A stretch of DNA of 64,000 bases, from positions 2,351,261-2,415,260 of the forward strand of contig JXTC01000003.1 in NCBI GenBank assembly GCA_002914845.1. The letters run 5' to 3'. The position numbers and the translations under genes are program-made. Shown one piece after another: positions 57,501 through 64,000 of this stretch (positions within the stretch are counted from its first letter, which is position 1; every line of letters begins with the position of its first letter). The notes under the pieces are model-generated. The model did not search any database. It was given only the letters and a program-made list of their open reading frames with translations, and was not told the DNA's origin. This stretch comes from Trema orientale (Eukaryota; Streptophyta; Magnoliopsida; Rosales; Cannabaceae).

Positions 57501-60500
57501 TTGCAAATGAGAAACCTCCACCCTATCCATTCCCACAACGAGCCCCTTAACTACATCACAAGACTTGGCTTTATCAACTAATCTTCCGAGCACATCCACT
57601 ACCAACGTACACAGGAATGGAGATAAAGGATCCCCTTGCCTTAGCCCTCTTGAACCTTTAAACTTTCCTCTTGGTCTTCCATTGATAAAAATGGAAAAAG
57701 AAACCAAAGATAGGCAGCCCAATATCCATTTCCTCCAAACAGAACCAAAGCCTTTCTTTTCCATTACAAAGTCCAAAAAAGTTCACTCCACATAGCCATA
57801 TGCGTTTTCAAAGTGAATCTTAAAAACAACTCCTGATTTCCCCAGCTTCCTGTAATCCTCCACAATTTTGTATGCTATCAAAATGGGATCTAAAATCCGT
57901 CTCCCCGCCACAAAAGCACCTGACTTTCCGCATTAATGTCTTCCAGCACAAGTTTTAATCTCAGAGATAGAATCTTGGAAATAATCTTGTACAAACTGGT
58001 AACCACACTAATAGGCCGGAAGTCTTTGACCTTACTGGAGTTCGTCCTTTTTGAAATCAAACAAATATAAGTCTCATTTGTCATCCCATTTACAATGCCA
58101 TCTCTTCCAAAATCGTGTAACACCTTCATCAAATCTTGCTTTATTACATCTTATTGTGATTGAAAAACTGCCAAAGTATACCTATCCGAACTAGGAGTCT
58201 TATTTCCACCACTCAAAAACGGCTTTTTTTAGCGCCTCTTCTTCAAATGGTCTTTCTAGCCATTCCATAAAATGATCTAAAATTGGATGCCACTCCACAC
58301 CCTCAATACCCCTAAATTCCAAACTGGCTGATTTGCATAAGGAGCGATAAAACTCTAGCACCACCTTCACAATATCCTCCTCCTTATCGACAGAACTACC
58401 ATCTTCCAACTCCAATCTAGTGATAGAATTCTTGGACTTCCTAGTGTTCATCAATTTATGGAACAACTTTGTATTTGCATCTCCTTCTTTGGCCCAAATA
58501 AACTTCGATTTCATTCGTAAATACCTTTCTTCCTTGAAAAGAACTTCTTCTAGTTCGCTTTGGATGGCAAGTCTTTCTTGTTTTAGTTGATCATTCCACC
58601 TCTTGGAACCTTCCAAAGCATCCAGCTCCCCAACTCTTGTAAGTATTGAATGTTTGACCAACCTCATGTCCCCGAACACCTCTATATTCCGCCTTTTCAG
58701 CTTTTCTTTCATGATCTTTAATTTGTTCAAAAATTTATATCCTTCCCACCCCAAGGTGGTGGTCTTATTCCACCATCTGGCAAATTCTTTGCTGAAGTTA
58801 TTATGCTCCAGCCACATATTCTCAAAACGAAAAGGGGTAGGTCCCCAGCGGGTTGGTGTTGAGTCCAATATCACTGGACAATGATCGGAGACAACTCTAA
58901 CCTCCATCTCCTATCTAATGAAGGGGAAAAGAGCTTCCCATTCTACCAAATACAGAAATCTACCCAAATGACAATAAATTGGTTGATCTCTGAAATTGGA
59001 CCATGTGAATTNCCAACACAAACTCCACAGACCGGCCAACTCATCCCAAAAATGAGTTCTAGAACCCAAATTGCTAAGGCCATAAACCCTAGTGAGCCAC
59101 CAGCTATCCAAACATTCCATTTCCACAAGGACAAAAGCTGAAAAATCTCCTAACAATGTGTTGTTGACTTTCATTCTTCTAACGTCCCAAACAATTAAAA
59201 TTCTGCTTACTCTACCTATCAAAGGTAAAACCAGCCACTTTTTAAACCTAGAGCACCAAATACTGCCAACAAACCTCCTATCTGCCTCTTCCCTTTTAGT
59301 TTCTTGCAGAACAACAATATCAGGATCTACTTTGCAAATAACCTCCTTAATAGCCTTTCGTTTCTCTAAAGAACCACTCCCTCTTATATTCCAAGAAAAT
59401 ATCTTCATGGATTACCGTCCTTTCCCCTCCTGGACTCACATCTTTCATAATTTACGTTGAATGCAGTTCCCTTTGTTTCCCTTCTCGTCTAGCCGTACCC
59501 TGGTTACCTAGCTGTTTAATTGTTGGAACCAATTCGAGTCCTATTTTATTCAGCAGATCACAAACGTCCGCCCACCGCACCAGAGAACCCCCTACATTCA
59601 CCGCATGTCCCTCAATCTCAACAAGATGAACTATATTGATTGGAGAAGCATTATTAACAGAAAGGGACATTTCATTAACTTCCTTATAGCTTATAGGCTC
59701 TATACAATGTTCGTTTACAATCAGCCCATTATTAAAGTCTTCAAACAAAGAAATAACCCCGTCCAAGCTATCCTCTGGGTTATAATCATCTTCTAGCCAT
59801 ACGCTCTGACATTGTTCTGATATAACAGACAAAGAATCAGGTCTTAGGACCAATTGACCATCAAATTCCATCTCGGCATCAACAACTTGATTAGACTGCT
59901 CTACCAAATTGCTCTCTCAAAATCATCCTGCTCTACAAGCGAAGACCTCTTTGTTCGATCTCTAGAATAGACTTTGAGGATCAGAGAGGAAGAAAGGAAG
60001 TCTGCTCGCTCAACAACAGCCTCATCTTTGGTCAGAACAGCTCTCTCACGAAGTCCAGATTTTTTCCTGTTGGATATAAAGTTTTTCCAACTCTGTATAC
60101 AGCCCAGAACAAAAGTTTTTTTTTCTTTGGGCTCTAATCGTTTTAAGTATTTCCCTACACTAACCCATTTGTTAGGGAACCTAATGGGTTCAGAATGGGC
60201 CTTATCTTTCCTCACCTTGCCAACTCCTCCGTCCTGTTCCGAGAGAAAAGATTGGGCTTGCACATGTAAAATCTAAGATTGGATTTGTGTGGGACTGATT
60301 GGGGCCTTTCTTGCTGTATGGCCTTTGGTGCAGGCCCGTTGCAAGTCCTCGTCTGGGTCCATAGCGTCACCCACTTCTGCTAAAGGCGATAAACTGTTTT
60401 TGGTGCAAACCTCCTGCCCTCCACTTTGATTATAATAACGACAAATAGGGCAAACCGAACCTAGTGGGAATAAAATATTAAGGTGGCTCTAAAAATTCCC

Positions 60501-63005
60501 AGTTGTTCTCCTCTCCCCACCGACGTACCCCTCCACTCCCGACTTCGATCGGTGAAGGGATTTCTTAAAGGGGAAAAATTCTTAATTTGATTGAAGATGG
60601 ACCGAATGGTAATACCAGAACCTAAGGAACAAATCCGTCTGTAAGGCCTTGAATCTTAATTTTCGCGTATGAAAGGAGCAAGGAGTCCATGGTCTCTTGT
60701 GCACGTCCAAGAGACCTCGTAGCTTGTAACCAATCACCTTAAAAACATGATGATTCCACCAGTTTAATGGAATTCCAGACACTCCCACCCATCTATTCCT
60801 ACCTACGATTCTATGCTCCTCCCAAATTGTTGTTTGACTCCAATCAGCCACCTTTTTTTTTTCGAGTAGAAACGAGTAACTATGTATTAAAAAAGAGGAG
60901 AAATACAAGAGGACAAGAAGTCCCCAAAGAAAGAGAATTAAAAGACATACATAAAATTAGTACACGTTCGACCACCCCCTAAGCAGATCAGAAAACAAAA
61001 AATCCCTAAAATCTTTTTGTTTCTTAACCCAAACTGCTACCCATAACTGAATTCTTTCCCAAGAACTATCTATAGAGCCATAAACCTCATTAAAGATTCT
61101 GGAATTCCTTTCACTCCAAATAGTCCATAAGGATGCCCATATTGCGCATTTCCATAGAGTTTTCCTGCGTCCTTTCCAATGATGGTCAGCGGCCCAATGA
61201 ATCCATGACAAGATGTTACCCGGGATTACCCACCGGAAGCCAAATCCAGCAAAAACCCTCCACCATATCCTCAGAGCAAAATCACACTGAAGAAATAGAT
61301 GAGTTGAAGATTCCTCATATCACTTTTGCACATCACACACCAGTTAGGAGAAATACTATGATAAGGTCTTCTTCTTTGGAGGTTCTCTTGAGTATTTAAC
61401 TTCCCAACTCCCAAAGACCAGCCAAAGAATTTCACTTTGTATAGTATCAGACCTTTTTATACAAATTTGTGAGTTAAAATCTTCAAGGGCTTCTTCATGT
61501 TGCATAACGTCAAAGGCAGATTTGCAAGAGAAACCCAAAGAGCAATCTAGGGACCATAATCTTTGATCCTCATTATCATCAAAATAGTAATCTGATCCAG
61601 TAAGTAAGATAAATCCCCATAGCTTGTAAATTCCCTCTCATTCAAGTTTCGATGAAAATGAAAATTCGATCCACTAAGTAGAAAAGTTGGATCTGATTGA
61701 ACCACTCTAACTGCTGGAAACGGCCATTTTGGATTTTCATAATACTAAGGAAAGTGCCCCTGTTGTTCTCCCGGATCTCCGTTATCAGCACATACGAGTT
61801 GTCTCTGAATTTCCTGATAAAATTCCCTTGTTCTTTCAACGTCACAATATCATCTAGACATCCACTCAACCATCCTGCCCCCCTAACTCCATCATAATAG
61901 CGAATTCACTAACCATATTCCTTTCCACCACCTATAGAGTTCGACCTGCATTGACAACACTTAGCTGGAAACTTTCGATCTCTGTTCTGAATTCCTGGTC
62001 TAAATACTTATAACTCAAGATGAAAACTTTTCACCATCCCTTTCTTTTACAGTTCATCCTCTCATCCTCCACAAAGATTGATTTTTACCACTAGTAACTA
62101 TCTAACTGGTTGACTTCTGCCAATTTCAACTTAATGGTTGAATCAGAACTCATGAGGTGCCATTCTTTTAGGTATTAGACATTTTGGGTAAGATACAGCT
62201 TTTCTGCTTGAGCCACAACCCTATTTGTGTGTTCGTTTTGTTCAATAAAAGTTGTTCACCTATCAAAGAGAGGAACTACAGGTTTCTATTTCAAAAAGAT
62301 GTCGATGGCACCTTGTGATCTTTTGGAAGTAAAAGCATATTAATCAATCTAACACATTTAGGAATCCGATGGAGACTAGCCATAGTTATACAGGACTTTC
62401 TGCATGTTTGAGAGTAAGAAGAAGGAAAGCCTGGAAAGGTGCGTGTATAGCTTCAAGTAATGTACTTAAAGAAAGCAACTGAAACAGAGTCTCATCCCCT
62501 TCCCTCCCTATCCCTTCTAATTTTCTCCAAAAAGATAATCAAGATAAAATTTAGAAGTTGGAATTTGGGTGGTCAATTATGGGTAGGACGTGGTAAATAA
62601 AGAAGATAACTACTTTCCAGGTGAAAGGACATCTTCTGAGAAACCAAAAATTTAGGAAATCAAGTTATAAAGAAAAAAAAAGTCTAAAATTTTCACAAGG
62701 GCTTACCGATGCACGATAGATAGCCCCTTGCAAGCGGCTCTGCCAAGTCTTCCTTGAATCATCAGATTCGCATTGCAATATGAGTGCATTTACATCCTCG
62801 ACAATCTATTTGGAAGGAATAAAGTGATATCAAACAACTTTCTCAACGCTGATAGTGTAATGCAACTAATGAATGGTCTGTCTTAAATGATAAACATGCA
62901 GGAGTAACCTTGTTGTCCGAACGTGCACTATCACTAACAGCCAGTACATGATCTGCATCACCAACAAGTTCTGGTGGAACGCGAGATATCTGTTTTCCCC
63001 GTAAG
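16824..63005 (-). CDS. VPS13-family bridge-like lipid-transfer protein, 5' end outside window
   Basis: VPS13 proteins form long hydrophobic grooves that move lipids in bulk between membranes at contact sites. The plant relatives closest in order are the VPS13M type. Forty-four minus-strand exons join in frame (10,237 nt, about 3,411 residues, stop at 16824). Exons: 63005-62909, 62805-62707, 56118-55954, 55880-55806, 55702-55214, 55130-54783, 54670-54539, 53974-53861, 53738-53554, 53422-53314, 52295-52152, 51597-51301, 48996-48343, 48245-48054, 47511-47408, 46216-45927, 45833-45749, 45659-45324, 44852-44493, 44398-43918, 43031-42868, 32539-32377, 32239-31970, 31872-31678, 29926-29884, 28426-28302, 28219-27272, 27185-27112, 26999-26651, 26566-26468, 26401-26246, 25499-25318, 23899-23378, 21960-21783, 21668-21532, 20607-20481, 20373-20152, 20071-19712, 19351-19193, 19108-18824, 18743-18531, 18435-18383, 18024-17916, 17171-16824. 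The first two end a PH-like domain (QCESDDSRKTWQSRLQGAIYRAS). Vps62/DUF946-like WLP.AP.G(Y/F)V..GC motifs occur in 45324-45659, 43918-44398 and the last exon. The adaptor-binding region spans about 23-28 kb, and the C-terminal ATG2/VPS13 segment (GDGIIQGTEALAQG) is at 19712-20071. The N-terminal chorein region is not in the window. Confidence 0.93.
21991..22106. repeat. Tandem duplication, about 58-bp unit, in a VPS13 intron
   Basis: The block beginning ttttcttaatgcctcgtatc starts at 21991 and again at 22049. Both copies end in a GA-rich, A-rich tract. The copies are nearly identical, so the duplication is recent. Confidence 0.85.
22190..22212. repeat. Poly(A) tract with an ambiguous base
   Basis: An A run following an N, at an intron position. 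It may mark a small retroposed sequence or an assembly-uncertain homopolymer. Confidence 0.6.
22815..22996. mobile_element. MITE-like element with TIR CAATGGTTACAA...TTGTAACCATTT
   Basis: The ends are inverted copies (aatggttacaa near 22816 and ttgtaaccatt near 22985), and inner repeats gaccatagatgggta and taaccatccatgggtaatt continue the symmetry. The interior has a direct repeat gcattaaatttttttgg. It has no coding capacity and about 180 bp, lying within an intron of the VPS13-like gene. The superfamily is not resolved. Confidence 0.6.
23033..23276. mobile_element. MITE copy (family A), both ends present
   Basis: The left end accaatccagcaggta and the right end tacctactggattggcaac are inverted copies, with a second inverted pair, acctatccgtaagtat and atacctacacataggt, inside. 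The reverse complement aligns with the element at 8288..8544. It is about 245 bp, AT-rich and non-coding, and lies in the intron before exon 23899-23378. Confidence 0.7.
24004..25253 (+). mobile_element. 5'-truncated L1-type LINE with 16-bp target duplication
   Basis: This inserted block reads as a LINE reverse-transcriptase C-terminal region on the plus strand: RNFLWEGSCDLGGEHLVAWNVVCKPKELGGLGIGNI, then a zinc-finger-type segment (KLEGSNMFSCRSMFKELIS...CSFIWKACAPPKVSFLL) with stops and frameshifts. It ends in an A-rich tail at about 25231-25253. It is flanked by identical 16-bp direct repeats, acaaactttgcatcat, at 23988..24003 and 25254..25269. This defines the insertion precisely. It is antisense to the host gene. 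Confidence 0.92.
24626..24674. repeat. Tandem duplication inside the LINE
   Basis: The unit tcgatgtttaaagaactaat occurs twice in a row (24628 and 24652), producing a repeated peptide MFKELIS in the LINE reading frame. The unit is about 24 bp, so the reading frame is kept. Confidence 0.8.
28740..29880. other. VPS13 intron, contents unresolved
   Basis: Intron between exons 29926-29884 and 28426-28302. It has a retroelement-like feel around 29330-29640 (ataagaaactaggacaaatttac and a following block) but matches no family I can recognise elsewhere in the window. I see no exon in it. Confidence 0.35.
30179..30245. repeat. Poly(A) and CA/TA simple repeats
   Basis: An A run, then (CA)n and (TA)n tracts in the intron between exons 31872-31678 and 29926-29884. 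Homopolymer-linked dinucleotide repeats like this are often polymorphic. Confidence 0.7.
30851..31378. mobile_element. Long-TIR non-coding element, MULE-like
   Basis: The first 165 bases (aattacatttttgtacattgcgttttgac onward) and the last 165 bases are inverted copies of each other, with mismatches. Both arms include aacaaatttataccctct and caccaattttgac-type blocks. A 9-bp near-match, ttaagtggg on the left and ttaagtagg on the right, may be the target duplication. That length and the long TIRs fit Mutator-like elements. The interior, about 180 bp, is AT-rich and non-coding. It lies in a VPS13 intron. Confidence 0.7.
31421..31433. repeat. TG dinucleotide repeat
   Basis: A short (GT)n tract in a VPS13 intron. 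Confidence 0.6.
32754..32925. mobile_element. MITE, PIF/Harbinger-like
   Basis: The ends ggggatggctacggtagggg and rc of ctactgtagacgcgccc are inverted copies extending inward through cctacgtaggg and gattcccatccaacg. It is flanked by TTA on both sides inside an (ATT)n tract, consistent with the TTA target site of PIF/Harbinger elements. Insertion into the repeat tract of the LTR makes the exact duplication ambiguous. It is 172 bp. Confidence 0.8.
32941..34513 (-). mobile_element. 5'-truncated L1-type LINE, antisense to window
   Basis: Minus-strand translation shows reverse-transcriptase to C-terminal zinc-finger LINE sequence: MAKSILLGINLGES..., DGWKKAFISRGGRLT, MRNFLWEVSDDFEGDHLVAWNVVCKPK, NLRFNRNLNDREL and CTFIWKSSVQPKVKVFCWLLVLGKLNTYDAVFPACCVLCKQDNESVDHLFLHCSVA (zf-RVT). 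Stops and frameshifts break it. Both edges lie in (ATT)n, so the target duplication cannot be separated from the host LTR repeat. Confidence 0.85.
33485..33542. repeat. Tandem duplication inside the LINE fragment
   Basis: The unit ccaaatgaacgtacataatt (continuing gaaaaggct) occurs twice in succession, about 30 bp apart, within the zinc-finger part of the LINE. Confidence 0.8.
34514..34653 (+). repeat. Body of 5' LTR of the host LTR element
   Basis: (ATT)n then ttaatgttaattaggttttatttaattatta and ttgagtaactagttttaagttt. These match the 3' LTR at about 41757-41850 with mismatches, so this is the 5' LTR remainder. Beyond about 34650 the sequence no longer matches and turns to a G/C-rich block. 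Confidence 0.75.
34650..35190. mobile_element. Possible hAT-type MITE or unrelated insertion
   Basis: Begins tagagatgcaacaatagacc and contains G/C-rich runs such as gggccgggccgacc and gcgggtcgcaggccggtcc, then an AT-rich tail. A TAGAGATG start with GGGCC-rich body recalls hAT-type MITEs, but I could not find the matching right end. It may be one or two insertions. Confidence 0.35.
35190..37704 (+). mobile_element. Decayed retrotransposon gag region with an LTR-like leader
   Basis: A leader ends with the initiator-tRNA primer-binding motif TGGTATCAGAGC (35429..35440), preceded by an LTR-like sequence from about 35195. A gag-like open frame (KELEHLFKVAKDAHSAIHEEIAARQSSTEEKLAQLTALVTELT at about 36180) follows. 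Broken frames read EFNGRLDASVFLDWLAIMDEYFDWYNLDDEQRIRFAKMKLKGHAKLY and a zinc-knuckle-like FHKCHAKGHIASQSP at about 37470. I found no protease, integrase or polymerase. The gag looks Ty3-like, as in non-autonomous gag-only elements. Whether the leader LTR belongs to the same element is unclear. Confidence 0.65.
37705..37735 (+). repeat. Start of the 3' LTR
   Basis: TGATGCGGAGCATACTAGTGTAATTAGG matches the element start at 32702, then is interrupted by LINE sequence at about 37736. Confidence 0.75.
37736..38915 (-). mobile_element. LINE fragment (distal part), split by copia element
   Basis: Minus-strand L1-type reverse-transcriptase sequence, with both ends broken: the C-terminal part at 38481-38735 (ALGGNPLRADFWEPVVAKVSKRLDGWKKAYASREGRLTLVQSVLAALPTYFLSLFRIPKGV) and C-terminal pieces at 38134-38436. 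Its upstream part continues beyond the copia insertion at 41564-41757. Confidence 0.8.
38385..38440. repeat. Tandem duplication inside LINE fragment
   Basis: Two adjacent copies of cccagaacccgattcttctaccatctcc, about 28 bp each. Confidence 0.8.
38916..41563 (+). mobile_element. copia LTR retrotransposon, internally deleted
   Basis: LTRs at 38916..39106 and 41326..41563 both begin TGTTGGCAGAATAAATC; the left one lacks about 47 bases. The PBS TGGTATCAGAGC follows the 5' LTR at 39107. The polypurine tract aagcttgaggggga precedes the 3' LTR. Gag-like sequence occupies about 39136-40250. A reverse-transcriptase part reads LIVYVDDIIITG, with the YVDD catalytic motif (40287-40568), and RNase H-like sequence with DADWAGSIDDRKSTSGY and SSAKAEYRA (40614-41318). 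Protease and integrase were not seen. Flanking cggct and cgact may be a 5-bp duplication with one mismatch. It interrupts a LINE. Confidence 0.9.
41564..41757 (-). mobile_element. Upstream part of the LINE split by the copia element
   Basis: Minus-strand reading gives KGSKGLRQRDLLSLFLFILVADRLDRLVELAKMRGLVTGLVLGRERVEVSHIQFADDTLFF, with the FADD catalytic motif, directly continuous with the LINE sequence beyond the copia insertion. Confidence 0.85.
41758..42097 (+). repeat. Remainder of 3' LTR
   Basis: (ATT)n followed by the LTR body through CTATATCA at 42097. Similar to 34514-34653 in its first 90 bases. Confidence 0.8.
42103..42868. other. Intron remainder next to the nested element
   Basis: AT-rich intron without recognised repeats or exons, ending at the acceptor-side region of VPS13 exon 43031-42868. 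Confidence 0.5.
49302..50170. mobile_element. Long-TIR non-coding element, MULE-like
   Basis: The ends gggataatatt...aaaacctac and the reverse complement of gtaggttttctttatattatccc match, and both arms carry caccaccttt-, atttatatcaaatt- and cacatttagtcaaaattgg-type blocks, each arm about 200 bp. The flanking 9-bp tttatttct and tttatttat are a possible duplication with differences. A (CT)n repeat and A-rich runs fill the interior, with no coding sequence. It lies in the intron between exons 51597-51301 and 48996-48343. Confidence 0.7.
49733..49773. repeat. (CT)n microsatellite
   Basis: About 20 CT units, inside the long-TIR element. Confidence 0.9.
50597..50890. repeat. Tandem duplication, about 165-bp unit
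   Basis: The block from aaaaaaaagttgattatttat through ggatttggatatgcatttgattta occurs twice, with the second copy about 165 bp after the first and about 10% diverged. Located in a VPS13 intron. Confidence 0.75.
50899..51020. repeat. A-rich low-complexity tract
   Basis: A long run of A-rich, AAAT-type sequence with few other bases in a VPS13 intron, next to repeats of aaacaaacaagcaaaca at 51030-51060. Confidence 0.85.
51717..51868. repeat. Tandem duplication, 76-bp unit
   Basis: gtcaggttttaagtatgtag to tttgttttgtttaatatatgt at 51717..51792 is repeated at 51793..51868. The sequence downstream to about 52000 has a transposon-like feel but was not matched to a family. Confidence 0.85.
53793..53884. 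repeat. 46-bp tandem duplication including a splice donor
   Basis: The block acagaatctattattactttacctcctgtatgaagcgattca occurs at 53793 and again at 53839. On the minus strand it spans the exon-38-codon end (…RFIQE) and its donor, so two donor sites lie 46 nt apart. The donor after 53861 was used here because the joined frame stays open. Confidence 0.85.
54468..54534. repeat. Compound (TG)n(GA)n microsatellite beside a splice donor
   Basis: The repeat runs (GTGT)n then (GAGA)n. On the minus strand it begins a few bases inside the intron after the donor of exon 54670-54539. Confidence 0.85.
56302..56510. other. Intron tail next to the LINE
   Basis: CT-rich tracts such as cttctttttcttctttt at about 56395-56425 near the truncated LINE end, which may be its tail or ordinary intron. 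Confidence 0.4.
56515..60849 (-). mobile_element. L1-type LINE, nearly complete, decayed
   Basis: Minus-strand reading follows LINE order. ORF1-like sequence (RNRWVGVSGIPLNWWNHHVFKVIGYKLRGLLDV at about 60700-60830) is followed by further ORF1-like pieces at 59900-60260 and 59450-59900. The endonuclease starts KIFSWNIRGSGSLEKRKAIKEVI at 59408, and reverse transcriptase appears at 57471-57776 (SGLRQGDPLSPFL and FADD) and 56941-57435 (KYLGMPLGGNPGKVDFWEPVIAKVAKKLDGWKKAFLSRGGRLTLIQSV). The C-terminal part is at 56565-56843. Stops, frameshifts and one N at 59012 break it. The 3' end at about 56515 is truncated, with no poly(A) or target duplication seen. Confidence 0.8.
60850..61890 (-). mobile_element. 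3' part of a second L1-type LINE
   Basis: Minus-strand sequence includes WSLDCSLGFSCKSAFDVMQ and the C-terminal IHWAADHHWKGRRKTLWKCAIWASLWTIWSERNSRIFNEVY (60957-61211), followed at lower coordinates by a 3' region ending in an A-rich tail (rc of about 60851-60860). The 5' side is truncated near 61890. It sits directly against the first LINE. Confidence 0.7.
61891..62706. other. VPS13 intron segment, no recognised element
   Basis: The sequence between the LINE copy and the PH-domain exon at 62805-62707. I see no repeat structure or exon. Confidence 0.4.
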
Positions 63006-63369
63006 CTACAAAAGAAGAAATATATATATCAATGAAACCCAATACCTCAAAAATAAAAAATAAATATTTAATTAGAACTTTCTCATCTTGTATTCATGAT
63101 GCTCTATGCTTCATTGACTTTATATTTCTTTTTTTAAACTTTCTTTTTCTGTCTGTATTATCTTTAGAGAATATCTTATCCTCTAAGTCAATTGCATTTT
63201 TTTATTTTTCATTACGAATTTTGCTTTTTATCACAATGCCATCCAATTCTTAACCTTATCCCACAGCTCTTCACAATCTTCTTCAATATCTTCGAGTAAC
63301 AAAAGAGTATACCAAAAAGGTAAAGTTAACCTTCTCATATGGATACAACACATAAGTAACATAATGAAA
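63006..63369. other. VPS13 intron segment upstream of exon 63005-62909
   Basis: AT-rich intron with no recognised feature. The next upstream exon lies beyond the window or inside the following element-containing region. Confidence 0.4.
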
Positions 63370-63740
63370 GATAGGTGGGTGAATCAGTGGAGATAGAAGG
63401 CCCTGCTTGTTCCAATTTATGCCTTAACGCTGAAGATAGGAGGGAATGGTTGCCGGACAAAAATGGAGAGTTCTCATGCAATTCTTGTTTCAATAGTTTG
63501 AGGGATTCGGATGTTTTTGAAGATTTTATTCCTGATCAACTAGTGTGGAAGTCTCTGATCCCCTACAAAATTGTTTTTCAGGTTGTCGGTAGCATTGGGG
63601 AGGGTCAATGTGCATGATATGCTCCAAAGGAGAAGGCCTTATCAAGCGGTTTTCTGTGTAAGAGTTCTGGGGAAAATAAGGATCACTTATTTCATCATTG
63701 TAAGTTTACACTGAAAAAATGGCGGAAGCTTCTAGGCTAA
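63370..63740 (+). mobile_element. L1-type LINE C-terminal fragment
   Basis: Reading on the plus strand gives DRREWLPDKNGEFSCNSCFNSLR...IPDQLVWKSLIPYKIVFQVV and CKSSGENKDHLFHHC, resembling the zinc-finger (zf-RVT) end of plant LINE reverse transcriptases. It is broken by frameshifts. Confidence 0.7.
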
Positions 63741-63750
63741 TACAAGTTAT

Positions 63751-64000
63751 TGTCAGAATTAGAGGAATATTACAGCCGATTGTACAACTCATTGTTAGAT
63801 GGAGAATATACTTTCAGCTCATCATTAGTGGAAAAAACACTTTAGAGCTGGTTGTACAGCTACTAGTGGAGAATATTTAATATTTTAATTATCTTTCTTA
63901 GGAAAGTTTAGTTCCCTATTTTTGTATAAATTCTGTATCATTCTTTTAATCAATATGAAAAATATTCTCTCACATTTTGTCATGGTATCAGAGCTGAATT
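63751..64000 (+). mobile_element. LTR retrotransposon 5' end, running off the window
   Basis: An LTR-like block starts TGTCAGAATTAGAGG at 63751. The PBS TGGTATCAGAGC (63983..63994) follows its CA end, which is near 63974-63982. The remainder of the element is outside the window, and the CA border is therefore uncertain by a few bases. Confidence 0.7.

Larger units (their letters stand above)
56119..62706. other. 6.6-kb VPS13 intron filled with LINE sequence
   Basis: Between exons 62805-62707 and 56118-55954. It holds several L1-type pieces on the minus strand, each annotated separately. The part at 56119-56310 keeps an open frame but lacks the conserved sequence expected here, so it is not called as an exon. 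Confidence 0.75.

Noticed and set aside
63000..64000. VPS13 upstream exon beyond 63005
   Set aside because: I found no open frame with VPS13 sequence and a donor before the LINE fragment and LTR element, so the next exon must be outside the window.

Overview
The window is plant nuclear DNA. It is AT-rich, its genes have many introns with GT...AG borders, it carries L1-type and LTR retrotransposons and MITEs, and one gene encodes a plastid-type beta-amylase. The protein sequences look eudicot, and the beta-amylase resembles cucurbit versions. That species-level guess comes from memory and is only moderately supported.

Layout: 0.95-1.25 kb, a two-exon gene for a 58-residue protein (+). 3.3-6.5 kb, a four-exon BAM3-like plastid beta-amylase (-). 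6.5-11.8 kb, AT-rich intergenic DNA with one MITE. 11.9-15.3 kb, an eight-exon EndoU (XendoU-type) endoribonuclease gene (-). 16.8 kb to at least 63.0 kb, one very large gene on the minus strand for a VPS13-family bridge-like lipid-transfer protein. I could phase 44 exons (10,237 nt, about 3,410 residues) down to the stop codon; the N-terminal chorein exons lie beyond the right edge.

Most of the VPS13 locus is intron, and the introns hold the mobile DNA. The 10.3-kb intron at 32.5-42.9 kb contains an LTR element bounded by a perfect CTTAG duplication. Its 5' LTR carries a MITE and an L1 fragment. Its 3' LTR carries another L1 fragment, which is itself split by a copia element. The 6.6-kb intron at 56.1-62.7 kb holds L1-type LINE sequence in several pieces. 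A 5'-truncated LINE with a 16-bp target duplication lies at 24.0-25.25 kb. Four inverted-repeat elements (MITE-like or MULE-like) and several recent tandem duplications lie between exons, one of which duplicates a splice donor.

The genes have unrelated roles: starch breakdown in plastids, RNA cleavage, and bulk lipid transfer at membrane contact sites. I found no gene cluster, CRISPR array or obvious new enzymatic system. The unusual content is the nested transposon architecture inside a housekeeping gene that still keeps an intact reading frame.
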